Assembly (NCBI RefSeq): GCF_009469615.1
Contig: NZ_SSXX01000001.1
Span: 558,001 to 622,000 of the forward strand
Source of the DNA: Dechloromonas sp. H13
Lineage (GTDB): Bacteria; Pseudomonadota; Gammaproteobacteria; Burkholderiales; Rhodocyclaceae
Direction: 5' to 3'
DNA: 64,000 nucleotides
Both the position numbers and the translations under genes were made by a program. The notes under the pieces are model-generated. The model did not search any database. It saw only the letters and a program-made list of their open reading frames with translations, and was not told where the DNA came from. Below are positions 9,567 through 17,787 of this stretch, piece by piece; within the stretch, counting starts at the first letter, position 1; each line of letters begins with the position of its first letter.

Positions 9567-11023
9567 GTCACCCGTCGATCCTTTTCGTCACCTCCGAGAT
9601 GGCGCCCTGGGTCAAGACCGGCGGCCTCGGCGACGTCGCCGCCGCCCTGCCGGCGGCATTGCATCGCGCCCGGCACGACGTCCGCGTGCTGATCCCCGCC
9701 TACCCGCCCCTGCTCGCCGCTTTTCCGCAGGCGAGCGTGGTGGCCGAACTGCCGGCGCTCGCCCCGGCCCTGCCGCCGGCCCGCCTTCTCGCCGCCGCAA
9801 CCGGCGACGGCCTGCCGCTGCTCCTGCTCGACTGCCCGCCCTTTTACGCGCGGCCGGGCAACCCGTATCTCGACCCCCACGGCCACGACCAGGCCGACAA
9901 CGGCCTGCGCTTCGGCCTGCTGTCGCGGGTCGCCGCCCTGCTCGGCCAGCCCGCCTCGCCGCTCGCCTGGCGGCCGGATGTCGTGCACCTCAACGACTGG
10001 CAGAGCGCCCTCGCCCCGGCCTGGCTGCATTACGAAGGCGGCGCCGCCAGCGTCGTCACCGTGCACAACATCGCCTTCCAGGGCAACTTCGCCGCCGACC
10101 TCTTGCCCGCCATCGGCCTGCCGGCGCACGCCTGGCGTTTCGACAGCGTCGAGTACCACGGCCAGCTGTCCTTCCTCAAGGCCGGCCTGCAGCTGGCGAC
10201 GCTGCTCTCGACGGTGAGCCCGACCTACGCTCAGGAAATCCAGGACGAGGCTTTCGGCTACGGCCTCGCCCCGCTGCTTCGCCACCGTGCCGGTGCCCTG
10301 CGCGGCATCCTGAACGGCGTGGACACGACGCTGTGGAACCCGGCGAACGATCCCGCGCTCGCCGCGTCCTACGCCGCCAACCGGCTGGCCGCCAAGCGCG
10401 ACAACAAGCGCGCGCTGCAGCTGGAAATGGGGCTCGACGCCGCCGCCGACCGTCCGCTGTTCGGCGTCGTCAGCCGCCTGACAGAACAGAAGGGGCTCGA
10501 CCTCGTCCTCACCTTGGGCGAAGGCATCACCCAGCTGCCGGCCCAGCTCGCCGTCCTCGGCAGCGGCGACAAGACCATGGAAGCCGGCTTCCGCGAACTG
10601 GCGACGCGCTTCCCCGGCCAGATCGCTGTCCGCCTCGGCTTCGACGAAGCGCTGGCGCACCGCATCGAGGCCGGCGCCGACGCCTTCCTGATGCCCTCGC
10701 GCTTCGAGCCCTGCGGGTTGAACCAGATGTACAGCCTGCGCTACGGCACGCCGCCCATCGTGCGCGCCACCGGCGGGCTGGCCGACACCGTCGTCGATGT
10801 CAATGACGCGACGCTCGCCGACAAGACCGCCAACGGCTTCGTCATCGCCGACGCGACACCGCACGAACTGTGGCTGGCGCTCGAACGCGCGACGCGCAGC
10901 TGGCATGACCGCAAGCTGTGGCATCGCATCCAGCAGAACGGCATGCGCCGCGACTTCTCGTGGGAACACGCCGCCCACGACTACGTCACCCTCTACCGCG
11001 ACGCCATCGCCGCCCGCCCTTGA
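9563..11023 (+). CDS. glgA: glycogen synthase (ADP-glucose)
   Basis: A 486-residue GT5 glycosyltransferase that extends alpha-1,4-glucan from ADP-glucose. The N-terminal ADP-glucose-binding motif is in APWVKTGGLGDVAAALP near residues 14-30. The C-terminal GT-B domain contains VSRLTEQKGLDLVL and the catalytic SRFEPCGLNQMYSLRYGTPP. Length agrees with E. coli GlgA (477). The ATG overlaps the pgi stop by four bases. With glgB and glgC it completes the classical GlgABC pathway, which here depends on a glgC copy with a premature stop. Confidence 0.95.
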   Translation: MSHPSILFVTSEMAPWVKTGGLGDVAAALPAALHRARHDVRVLIPAYPPLLAAFPQASVVAELPALAPALPPARLLAAATGDGLPLLLLDCPPFYARPGNPYLDPHGHDQADNGLRFGLLSRVAALLGQPASPLAWRPDVVHLNDWQSALAPAWLHYEGGAASVVTVHNIAFQGNFAADLLPAIGLPAHAWRFDSVEYHGQLSFLKAGLQLATLLSTVSPTYAQEIQDEAFGYGLAPLLRHRAGALRGILNGVDTTLWNPANDPALAASYAANRLAAKRDNKRALQLEMGLDAAADRPLFGVVSRLTEQKGLDLVLTLGEGITQLPAQLAVLGSGDKTMEAGFRELATRFPGQIAVRLGFDEALAHRIEAGADAFLMPSRFEPCGLNQMYSLRYGTPPIVRATGGLADTVVDVNDATLADKTANGFVIADATPHELWLALERATRSWHDRKLWHRIQQNGMRRDFSWEHAAHDYVTLYRDAIAARP

Positions 11024-11031
11024 AAGCCGAG

Positions 11032-11514
11032 ATGCCCGAAATCGTCATCATCGCCGCTGTCGCCAGGAACCGCGTCATCGGCCGCGACAACCATCTGATC
11101 TGGAACATCCCGGAAGACATGGCGCACTTCAAAGCGCTGACCGCCGGCCACACGGTCATCATGGGCCGCAAGACCTGGGAGTCGCTGCCGCCGCGCTTCC
11201 GTCCGCTGCCCGGCCGGCGCAACATCGTCATTACCCGCCAGCCCGACTACGCCGCCCCCGGCGCCGAAGTCGCCGACTCGCTGGAAAATGCCCTGCAACT
11301 GGCGTCAACCGCAACCGTCGCCTTCATCATTGGCGGCGAACAAATTTACACGCAGGCAATGGCCGTTGCCGACCGCCTCGAAATCACCGAAGTTGATCAG
11401 GAACCGGACGGCGATGCGTGGTTCCCGGAGATTGCTGCGGTCGACTGGGAAAAAACGGCAAAAACCGATGGGAACGGTTTTGCATTCGTGACCTATCGTC
11501 GCCGGGTAGCTTGA
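11032..11514 (+). CDS. folA: dihydrofolate reductase
   Basis: A 160-residue enzyme that reduces dihydrofolate to tetrahydrofolate with NADPH. Start ATG at 11032, eight bases after the glgA stop, gives MPEIVIIAAVARNRVIGRDN. WNIPEDMAHFKALTAGH holds the substrate-binding Asp, followed by VIMGRKTWESLP and FIIGGEQIYTQAM, all typical of FolA. It is the last gene of the glg transcript, an unusual partner. The 3-prime end of the gene (11435-11470) contains a copy of the TGCGGTCGAC dispersed motif, read here as A-V-D-W-E-K. Confidence 0.95.
   Translation: MPEIVIIAAVARNRVIGRDNHLIWNIPEDMAHFKALTAGHTVIMGRKTWESLPPRFRPLPGRRNIVITRQPDYAAPGAEVADSLENALQLASTATVAFIIGGEQIYTQAMAVADRLEITEVDQEPDGDAWFPEIAAVDWEKTAKTDGNGFAFVTYRRRVA
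11435..11470 (+). repeat. TGCGGTCGAC dispersed motif, copy in folA
   Basis: Core TGCGGTCGAC at 11436-11445 is followed by an AAAAAA tract and then GGCAAAAACCGATG. It lies inside the folA coding sequence. Confidence 0.7.
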
Positions 11515-11577
11515 GAAAAAATGTGACCCCGCCTCCTTTTGCCTTTCGAAAACCCGCGCAGTTCGGTGAATTCAAAC

Positions 11578-11589
11578 ATTAGGCGGCAG
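11578..11589 (+). repeat. left half of an imperfect 12-bp inverted pair flanking the zinc-finger gene
   Basis: ATTAGGCGGCAG at 11578-11589 matches 10 of 12 bases of ATTAGGTGTCAG on the opposite strand at 12747-12758. The two halves bracket the lower-GC gene at 11609-12724 closely. They could be ends of an inserted cassette, but the match is short. Confidence 0.3.
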
Positions 11590-11608
11590 ACGCACCGTAC
11601 AGGCGAGC

Positions 11609-12724
11609 ATGCACGGGTTTGATGAAGCCAGCGCCGTTCACAACTACCTCAAGCTGATGCATGAGGTAGTTGTGCGATTGGACTTGGTATCTGCTGCCTG
11701 CAACGGGCACTTGAATCTGACACCACCCTACGCCTTCGAGTATTGCTATCTCCAGTATCGGCGCATATGTGAGCTTCTTGCTCTCGGCTGCCTCCAACTG
11801 CACGGAGACTTGGCTGTCGCGAGATCATCCGCAGCATCAAAGGAATGGAATGCCGAGCGGATCATGGGCCTGCTCCACAGACATCACCCACACGCATTCC
11901 CGCAGTGCGTAACTACGACAAAGACTCCTGACGGCTGGAGCTATGTTGCGAACTCAAAACCTAACGCACTGACTCTCGCGGAGTTCAAGACTCTCTATAG
12001 CAAATGTGGATACGTCCTGCACCGTGGAACCATTCGCTCGATCGAAGCCGAACGACCACTCGAGACGTCTGACTACGACAAGCTCATAGCCTGGTCTCAC
12101 AAAATCGTAGATCTACTCAACCAGCACTTCGTGAGCAGGTCAGACGGTCACGGGCTGTACTTCGTGTCGCTCAAAGCAGAAGAGGTGGGAGGTGGCCCAG
12201 CATGCAGTGTCCTACCAGGCTTCACAGAGGACTCCGTCACCGTTGCAACATACAACTTGCAGATTCTTGACTCTGCGGCACAACAACAGGGGTCAGAACA
12301 CAGTTTTAAATCAAAGGAGCCAGCCAAACCCGAACACTCTCCAAACCTTGTAGTGCAGCCCCAACCCAACTACCGCTGGCAATGCCATCGTTGCCGGACG
12401 ATCAACCAGCCGTGCACCGACCATTGCGGCGCATGCGGCTTTGCCGCTAATGCCACCGGCTATGAGACTCTCGGGCAGGAAGGCCTCTTGCCTGCCTCCA
12501 TGTCGGAATCAAAGCTGTTGCTCATGGAGCGCATCGCCCGCGCGATTCACCTTGTCGCGGGCTGCCCATTCCTGGGCGCCGGCGGGTGGTCGTTGTTCAT
12601 CGCGTCTGCATTCAACCCTTGGGTATTCTGGGCCGGCCTGCTGATCGGTGCGGCGCTATTCGCCATAAGCATCTTTGGCAGCAAGAAAGCGGTGTTTGAA
12701 GTACTTTCTATCGGTTGGGTGTGA
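11609..12724 (+). CDS. hypothetical membrane protein with a RanBP2-type zinc finger
   Basis: A 371-residue protein that I do not recognise as a named family. The N-terminal ~230 residues are soluble (HNYLKLMHEVVVRLDLVSAA and a region ending near FVSLKAEE) and lack motifs I can place. Near residues 257-278, WQCHRCRTINQPCTDHCGAC fits the RanBP2 zinc-finger pattern W-x-C-x2-C-x3-N-x6-C-x2-C exactly. Two hydrophobic stretches follow between about 312 and 358 (GWSLFIASAF, FWAGLLIGAALFAISIF), so the C-terminus is probably in the membrane. Its GC content and codon choice are clearly lower than in the neighbours, and it stands alone between folA and a convergent GGDEF-EAL gene. It is flanked by two direct copies of the TGCGGTCGAC motif. 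Horizontal acquisition is likely. Confidence 0.7.
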   Translation: MHGFDEASAVHNYLKLMHEVVVRLDLVSAACNGHLNLTPPYAFEYCYLQYRRICELLALGCLQLHGDLAVARSSAASKEWNAERIMGLLHRHHPHAFPQCVTTTKTPDGWSYVANSKPNALTLAEFKTLYSKCGYVLHRGTIRSIEAERPLETSDYDKLIAWSHKIVDLLNQHFVSRSDGHGLYFVSLKAEEVGGGPACSVLPGFTEDSVTVATYNLQILDSAAQQQGSEHSFKSKEPAKPEHSPNLVVQPQPNYRWQCHRCRTINQPCTDHCGACGFAANATGYETLGQEGLLPASMSESKLLLMERIARAIHLVAGCPFLGAGGWSLFIASAFNPWVFWAGLLIGAALFAISIFGSKKAVFEVLSIGWV

Positions 12725-12746
12725 GCTTGCGTGTCGTCATGCGAGG

Positions 12747-12758
12747 CTGACACCTAAT
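12747..12758 (-). repeat. right half of the imperfect 12-bp inverted pair
   Basis: Read on the minus strand this is ATTAGGTGTCAG, pairing with the 11578-11589 copy. It lies just after the stop of the zinc-finger gene. Confidence 0.3.
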
Positions 12759-12770
12759 TTCCGGCGCCTG

Positions 12771-12806
12771 TTGCGGTCGACCGCAAAAAAGTGGCAAAAC
12801 CGAAGC
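12771..12806 (+). repeat. TGCGGTCGAC dispersed motif, intergenic copy
   Basis: Core 12772-12781 extends to the full palindrome TGCGGTCGACCGCA, then AAAAA and GGCAAAACCGAAG. It sits between the convergent zinc-finger and GGDEF-EAL genes. It is one of the clearest members: two A tracts about one helical turn apart. Confidence 0.7.
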
Positions 12807-12809
12807 ACT

Positions 12810-14648
12810 TTACGTCTGCGCCGGAATCACCAGTCCATGACGGTTGAGCAAGGCTTCAAGATCATGGCTCTGCATCGCGGGGCGGCAATAGAAGCCCTGA
12901 AACTCGTCACAGCCCTCGTCGCGCAACGAATCGAACTGGCACTGCGCTTCCACCCCTTCTGCGACGACCGTCATCGACAGGCCGTGCGCCATGGCGATCA
13001 CGGCGCGGGTAATCGCCAGATCGTCGCGGCTGTGCGGGAGATGCTTGACGAAGGCGCGGTCGACCTTGAGGACATCTACCGGCAACTCCTTCAGGTAGGC
13101 GAGCGACGAGTAGCCGGTTCCGAAATCATCGATGGCGAGGCGAACACCGAGGGCGCGCAGGGACTCGAGCAGGGCGGTGGCCTCGGCCATGTTCTTCATC
13201 ACCGCCGTTTCGGTGATTTCGAATTCGAGCATGGAGGGATCGACGCCGCTGGCCCGCAAGGCCCCGGCGACGTGCTCGGCCAGCGACGGATCGGTCAATT
13301 GGTTGGTGGACAGGTTCACGGCGATCGAAAAGTGCGGCAGGCCTGCACGTTGCCAGGCACTGGCCTGTCGGCACGCCTGTTCGATAACCCAATTCCCGAG
13401 CGCGATGATGAAATTGCTGGATTCCGCGACGGGAATGAAGCGGTCGGGTCCAAGCACGCCCAGCGTCGGATGGTGCCAGCGGATCAGCGCCTCGACGCCC
13501 AGCAGCTTCCCGGAGCTGAACTCGATCTTCGGCTGATAGTAGAGGCGGAATTCGTCGTTGCGCAGGCCTTCGCGCAGCCCCTTCTCGATTTCGAAACGCT
13601 CGACGACGCTCTCGCCGAGATCGCTCGAATACTCTGTGGCGCGGTTGTGGCCGAGCGCCTTGGCGCGATACATCGCCATATCGGCATTGGCGAGCAGGGT
13701 CGACACATCGATTCCATCGTCGGGGAATACAGCGATGCCGATACTCGCCGTCACCGTGACCTCATGACCCTGAAGCTGCATCGGTTCAGCGATCGCGGTG
13801 AGCAGCTTTGAAGCCAGCAGTTGCAGGCCAAGCCGGTCGGAGATGGTCTCGACCATCACGACGAATTCGTCGCCGCCGAGCCGCGCCACCAGATCGCTTT
13901 GGCGAACCCTCGCGCGCAGGCGCTGGGCGATTTCACGCAACAGTTGGTCACCCGTCGCATGACCGAGGGTATCGTTGACCGACTTGAAGCCGTCAAGGTC
14001 GATGAAAAAGATGGCCAGCCCCTCGTCGTTGCGCCGCGCCATGTTGACCGCATGCTCGAGCGCATCGGTCATCGAGGCGCGGTTGTGCAGGCCGGTCAGC
14101 GAATCGTGCGTCGCCATGTCCTGTATGGTCGCCAGCGCATTGACCAGTTCCGCATTGGCTCGCATGATGCGCGCCCGCATCACGCCGATGCGCGCCCCGA
14201 TCCAGGCGAACGGCGGCAACAGCAGCGCCAGCCAGGCCCACTGATACCACTCGATGTACACATCGACCTTGTCGGGCTTGAGGCTCATCAGGAGGTTGAT
14301 GACCAGCGCGTAGCCGGCCAGCATGAACAGAGTGGTGGTACCGAAATCGCGCGGCTTGAAACGGAATACGCCGAACAGCATGACGACCAGGCACCATGCC
14401 AGCACCAGGCTGCGGTCACGCTCGAAGTGATAGGCGACGAACATGATCACCGTGATCGCCGCCAGCGTCTGAGCGAGCGTCAGGGCCGGGTCGGCGAAGC
14501 GCTCGTTGAACTTCAGCTTGAACGCGGCAAGCAGCGCCAGGTTAACAATGGCGATCAGTGCGACGCTGGCAAGCAGGCCATGCAGGCCGATAAGCCCGGC
14601 GAAATGACCAAGGAACAACAGCAGCGAAGCAACCAGGTAGGCGCCCAC
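12810..14648 (-). CDS. membrane-anchored GGDEF-EAL protein (cyclic di-GMP turnover)
   Basis: A 612-residue (or slightly longer) protein. About five hydrophobic segments occupy residues 1-165, then a GGDEF domain (THDSLTGLHNRASM, intact RLGGDEFVV) and an EAL domain (GVEALIRWHHP, DDFGTGYSSLAYLKELP, VAEGVE). GGDEF makes and EAL hydrolyses cyclic di-GMP; both active-site signatures are intact, so the net activity cannot be predicted. The GTG at 14648 falls inside a hydrophobic segment and has no good ribosome-binding site. The frame stays open upstream to a stop near 14730, and an AGGGG site precedes an ATC codon at 14717, so the true start may be non-canonical and 23 codons upstream. Confidence 0.9.
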   Translation of the reverse strand: MGAYLVASLLLFLGHFAGLIGLHGLLASVALIAIVNLALLAAFKLKFNERFADPALTLAQTLAAITVIMFVAYHFERDRSLVLAWCLVVMLFGVFRFKPRDFGTTTLFMLAGYALVINLLMSLKPDKVDVYIEWYQWAWLALLLPPFAWIGARIGVMRARIMRANAELVNALATIQDMATHDSLTGLHNRASMTDALEHAVNMARRNDEGLAIFFIDLDGFKSVNDTLGHATGDQLLREIAQRLRARVRQSDLVARLGGDEFVVMVETISDRLGLQLLASKLLTAIAEPMQLQGHEVTVTASIGIAVFPDDGIDVSTLLANADMAMYRAKALGHNRATEYSSDLGESVVERFEIEKGLREGLRNDEFRLYYQPKIEFSSGKLLGVEALIRWHHPTLGVLGPDRFIPVAESSNFIIALGNWVIEQACRQASAWQRAGLPHFSIAVNLSTNQLTDPSLAEHVAGALRASGVDPSMLEFEITETAVMKNMAEATALLESLRALGVRLAIDDFGTGYSSLAYLKELPVDVLKVDRAFVKHLPHSRDDLAITRAVIAMAHGLSMTVVAEGVEAQCQFDSLRDEGCDEFQGFYCRPAMQSHDLEALLNRHGLVIPAQT

Positions 14649-14848
14649 GGCAAGCAGGAAGGCGCGCCAGCGTTTGTCGCCGTGCGGGCCGCCGGAAATT
14701 CTCGCGAGGAAGTCGATGGGGTACCCCTTTCGTTATGCTCTGCCGGTCGCCGGCACTTCGACGAACGGCGGATTTTTCAGGAGCATAGCAAAAGGGCTAT
14801 CAGGCGTGTGAGACCCGATGCGACGGACCAGGCCGCCGATGACAGCAA

Positions 14849-17077
14849 TCAGCGCACGCAGTCGACGTAGTAGCGGCCATCCGCCCCCTTGACCAGGCCG
14901 TGGATGTCGGTTTCGAAGCCGGGGAAGCGGGCGTTGAATTCGCGGGCGAACTTGAGGTAGCTGCAGATCGTCGCGTTGAAGCGCTCGCCCGGGATCAGCA
15001 GCGGGATGCCGGGCGGGTACGGGGTCAGCAGCACGGCGGTGACGCGGCCTTCAAGTTCGTCGACCGGCACGCGCTCGATCTCGCGGTGCGCCATCCGGGC
15101 GAAGGCGTCGGCCGGGCGCATCGCCGGCACCATGTCCGACAGGTACATCTCGGTGGTCAGGCGGGCGACGTCGTTCTGCTTGTAGACGTTGTGGATCTGC
15201 GAGCACAGGTCGCGCAGGCCGACGCGCTCGTAGCGCGGGTTCTTCTGCACGAATTCGGGTAGCACCTTCCACAGCGGCTGGTTCTTGTCGTAATCGTCCT
15301 TGAACTGCTGCAGCGCTGTCACCAGCGTGTTCCAGCGGCCCTTGGTGATGCCGATGGTGAACATGATGAAGAAGCTGTAGAGGCCGCATTTCTCCACGAT
15401 GACGCCGTGCTCGGCGAGGTACTTGGTGACGATGGCGGCCGGGATGCCGATGTCGTCGGCGAAATCGCCATCGACGTCGAGGCCCGGGGTGATGATGGTC
15501 GCCTTGATCGGGTCGAGCATGTTGAAGCCGTCGGCCAGCCGGCCGAAGCCGTGCCAGCGCTCGCCGGGCTTCAGCATCCAGGCCTCGCGCTCCTCGATGC
15601 CTTCCTCGGAGAGGTCGTCCGGGCCCCAGACCCGGAACCACCAGTCGGCGCCCCATTCCTCGTCGACCTTGCGCATCGCGCGGCGGAAGTCGAGGGCCTC
15701 GGCGATCGACTCCTCGACCAGCGCCGTGCCGCCCGGCTCTTCCATCATCGCCGCGGCGACGTCGCACGAGGCGATGATCGAATACTGCGGCGAGGTCGAG
15801 GTGTGCATCAGGTAGGCCTCGTTGAAGATGTCGCGGTCGAGCTTCTGGTTCTCGGCGTCCTGGACGAGGATCTGCGAGGCTTGCGACAGGCCGGCCAGCA
15901 GCTTGTGCGTCGATTGCGTCGAGAAGACCATCGATTCCTTGCAGCGCGGGCGGTCGGCGCCGATCGCGTGGTAGTCGCCGTAGAAGTCGTGGAAGGCGGC
16001 ATGCGGCAGCCAGGCCTCGTCGAAGTGCAGGGTGTCGATGCGGCCGTCGAGCATCTCCTTGATGTCCTCGACGTTGTAGAGGATGCCGTCGTAGGTCGAT
16101 TGGGTGATGGTCAGCACGCGCGGCTTCATCGCCTTGTCGGCGAGGAAGGGGTTGGCGTCGATCTTCCTCTGGATGCTCTCCCAGGCGAATTCGCTCTTCG
16201 GGATCGGGCCGATGATGCCGTAGTTGTTGCGCGTCGGCATCAGGAAGACCGGCACCGCGCCGGTCATCATGATCGAATGCAGGACCGACTTGTGGCAGTT
16301 GCGGTCGACGACGACGATGTCGCCCGGCGCCACCGTCGAGTGCCAGACGATCTTGTTCGAGGTCGATGTGCCGTTGGTGACGAAATACAGATGATCCGAG
16401 TTGAAGATGCGCGCCGCGTTGCGCTCGGAGGCGGCGACCGGGCCGGTGTGGTCCAAGAGCTGGCCGAGTTCCTCGACCGCGTTGCAGACGTCGGCGCGCA
16501 GCATGTTCTCGCCGAAGAACTGGTGGAACATCTGGCCGACCGGCGACTTCAGGAAGGCGACGCCGCCCGAGTGACCGGGGCAGTGCCAGGAATACGAGCC
16601 GTCGGCGGCGTAGTGCGTCAGGGCGCGGAAGAAGGGCGGCGGCAGGCTGTCGAGATAGGCGTTGGCCTCGCGCTTGATGTTGCGGGCGATGAATTCCGGC
16701 GTGTCCTCGTGCATGTGGATGAAGCCGTGCAGCTCGCGCAGGATGTCGTTCGGGATGTGGCGGCTGGTGCGCGTCTCGCCGTGCAGGAAGATGGGAATCT
16801 CGGCATTCTTGTGGCGGATCTCGCCGACGAAGGCGCGCAGCTCGGCGAGCGTCTCTTCCGGCTCCATCGCCAGCTCCTCGTCGTCGATCGACAGGATGAA
16901 GGCCGAGGCGCGCGACTGCTGCTGGGCGAACGACGTCAGGTCGCCGTAGCTGGTGACACCGAGCACCTCCAGCCCTTCCTTCTCGATGGCTTCAGCCAGC
17001 GCCCGGATGCCGAGGCCCGACGCGTTCTCCGAGCGGAAATCCTCGTCGATGATGATGATGGGGAAGTGGAAGCGCAT
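14849..17077 (-). CDS. Orn/Lys/Arg (probably arginine or lysine) decarboxylase
   Basis: A 742-residue PLP enzyme of the large fold-I basic amino-acid decarboxylases (E. coli AdiA, LdcC and SpeF are 713-756 long). The N-terminal response-regulator-like wing domain (IIIIDEDFRSENASGLGIRA) is followed by the catalytic domain with WHCPGHSGGVAFLKSP, FVTNGTSTSNKIV, the FDEAW Asp and the PLP-binding Lys in STQSTHKLLAGLSQASQI, then the C-terminal domain. It decarboxylates a basic amino acid to a polyamine precursor and may aid acid resistance. Which amino acid is used cannot be fixed by eye. It lies 71 bases after dcd on the same strand and may be co-transcribed with it. Confidence 0.88.
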   Translation of the reverse strand: MRFHFPIIIIDEDFRSENASGLGIRALAEAIEKEGLEVLGVTSYGDLTSFAQQQSRASAFILSIDDEELAMEPEETLAELRAFVGEIRHKNAEIPIFLHGETRTSRHIPNDILRELHGFIHMHEDTPEFIARNIKREANAYLDSLPPPFFRALTHYAADGSYSWHCPGHSGGVAFLKSPVGQMFHQFFGENMLRADVCNAVEELGQLLDHTGPVAASERNAARIFNSDHLYFVTNGTSTSNKIVWHSTVAPGDIVVVDRNCHKSVLHSIMMTGAVPVFLMPTRNNYGIIGPIPKSEFAWESIQRKIDANPFLADKAMKPRVLTITQSTYDGILYNVEDIKEMLDGRIDTLHFDEAWLPHAAFHDFYGDYHAIGADRPRCKESMVFSTQSTHKLLAGLSQASQILVQDAENQKLDRDIFNEAYLMHTSTSPQYSIIASCDVAAAMMEEPGGTALVEESIAEALDFRRAMRKVDEEWGADWWFRVWGPDDLSEEGIEEREAWMLKPGERWHGFGRLADGFNMLDPIKATIITPGLDVDGDFADDIGIPAAIVTKYLAEHGVIVEKCGLYSFFIMFTIGITKGRWNTLVTALQQFKDDYDKNQPLWKVLPEFVQKNPRYERVGLRDLCSQIHNVYKQNDVARLTTEMYLSDMVPAMRPADAFARMAHREIERVPVDELEGRVTAVLLTPYPPGIPLLIPGERFNATICSYLKFAREFNARFPGFETDIHGLVKGADGRYYVDCVR

Positions 17078-17148
17078 GTTGGATCCTTGAAAAGCGGCGA
17101 CCCGCCGCAGCGGGTCACAGAATAAGTCGGTATCGTTACCGGAAGGCG

Positions 17149-17715
17149 TCAGATCTTGGGCAGCGTCACGCCGACCTGGCCCTGGTACTTGCCGCCGCGG
17201 TCGCGGTAGGACGTTTCGCAGATCTCGTCGGACTCGAAGAAGAGCACCTGGGCGCAGCCTTCACCGGCGTAGATCTTGGCCGGCAGCGGCGTCGTGTTGG
17301 AGAATTCGAGCGTCACGTAGCCTTCCCACTCCGGCTCGAAGGGCGTCACATTGACGATGATGCCGCAGCGGGCGTAGGTCGACTTGCCGAGGCAGACGGT
17401 CAGCACCGAGCGCGGGATGCGGAAGTATTCGACGGTGCGGGCCAGCGCGAAGGAGTTCGGCGGGATGATGCAGACGTCGGACTCGATCTCGACGAAGGAC
17501 TTCGGATCGAAGGCCTTGGGATCGACCACCGTCGAGTTGATGTTGGTGAACACCTTGAATTCGCGGGCGCAGCGGATGTCGTAACCGTAGCTGGACGTGC
17601 CGTAGGAGACGATCTTGTGGCCGTTGGCCTCGCGCACCAGTTCCGGCGAGAACGGCTCGATCATGCCGTGCTCTTCCGCCATGCGGCGTATCCACTTGTC
17701 TGATTTGATGGCCAT
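17149..17715 (-). CDS. dcd: dCTP deaminase
   Basis: A 188-residue enzyme deaminating dCTP to dUTP, the source of dUMP for thymidylate synthesis; E. coli Dcd has 193 residues. The N-terminus [20 protein letters not shown] is conserved in betaproteobacteria. [16 protein letters not shown] and the catalytic-Glu segment [20 protein letters not shown] are visible. It is separated from mrp by a terminator hairpin, so it probably has its own promoter, downstream of or overlapping that hairpin. Confidence 0.95.
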   Translation of the reverse strand: MAIKSDKWIRRMAEEHGMIEPFSPELVREANGHKIVSYGTSSYGYDIRCAREFKVFTNINSTVVDPKAFDPKSFVEIESDVCIIPPNSFALARTVEYFRIPRSVLTVCLGKSTYARCGIIVNVTPFEPEWEGYVTLEFSNTTPLPAKIYAGEGCAQVLFFESDEICETSYRDRGGKYQGQVGVTLPKI

Positions 17716-17724
17716 TTTTCCCTG

Positions 17725-17759
17725 CTGCGGTCGACAAAAATAAAGGCGGGATTTTACCC
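17725..17759 (+). repeat. TGCGGTCGAC dispersed motif, intergenic copy forming part of a terminator
   Basis: Core 17726-17735 runs directly into AAAAATAAAGGCGGGATTTT. The A tract becomes the U tract of the leftward mrp terminator. Confidence 0.65.
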
Positions 17760-17766
17760 GCCTTTA
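17731..17766 (-). terminator. intrinsic terminator of mrp
   Basis: Ten-base stem TAAAGGCGGG (17741-17750) pairs with CCCGCCTTTA (17757-17766) around a six-base loop. Read leftward it is followed by TTTTTG. It ends the mrp transcript just before dcd. Confidence 0.8.
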
Positions 17767-17787
17767 TCGCCCGCGATGTGCAAAAAA

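Noticed and set aside
11578-12758. Integron gene cassette, because ATTAGGC resembles the GTTRRRY end of attC
   Set aside because: No complete attC hairpin and no integrase or second cassette nearby; kept only as a weak inverted pair.
14711-14730. GGGGTACCCC palindrome near the GGDEF-EAL start as an operator
   Set aside because: It is explained by the ribosome-binding site and adjacent bases; ten GC-rich bases are not distinctive here.
16300-16309. Exact TGCGGTCGAC cores at 16300 and 47166 as members of the dispersed motif
   Set aside because: They lack the A/T-tract tail and lie in codons for conserved residues (V-V-D-R-N in the decarboxylase), so they may be chance; mentioned only as weak cores.
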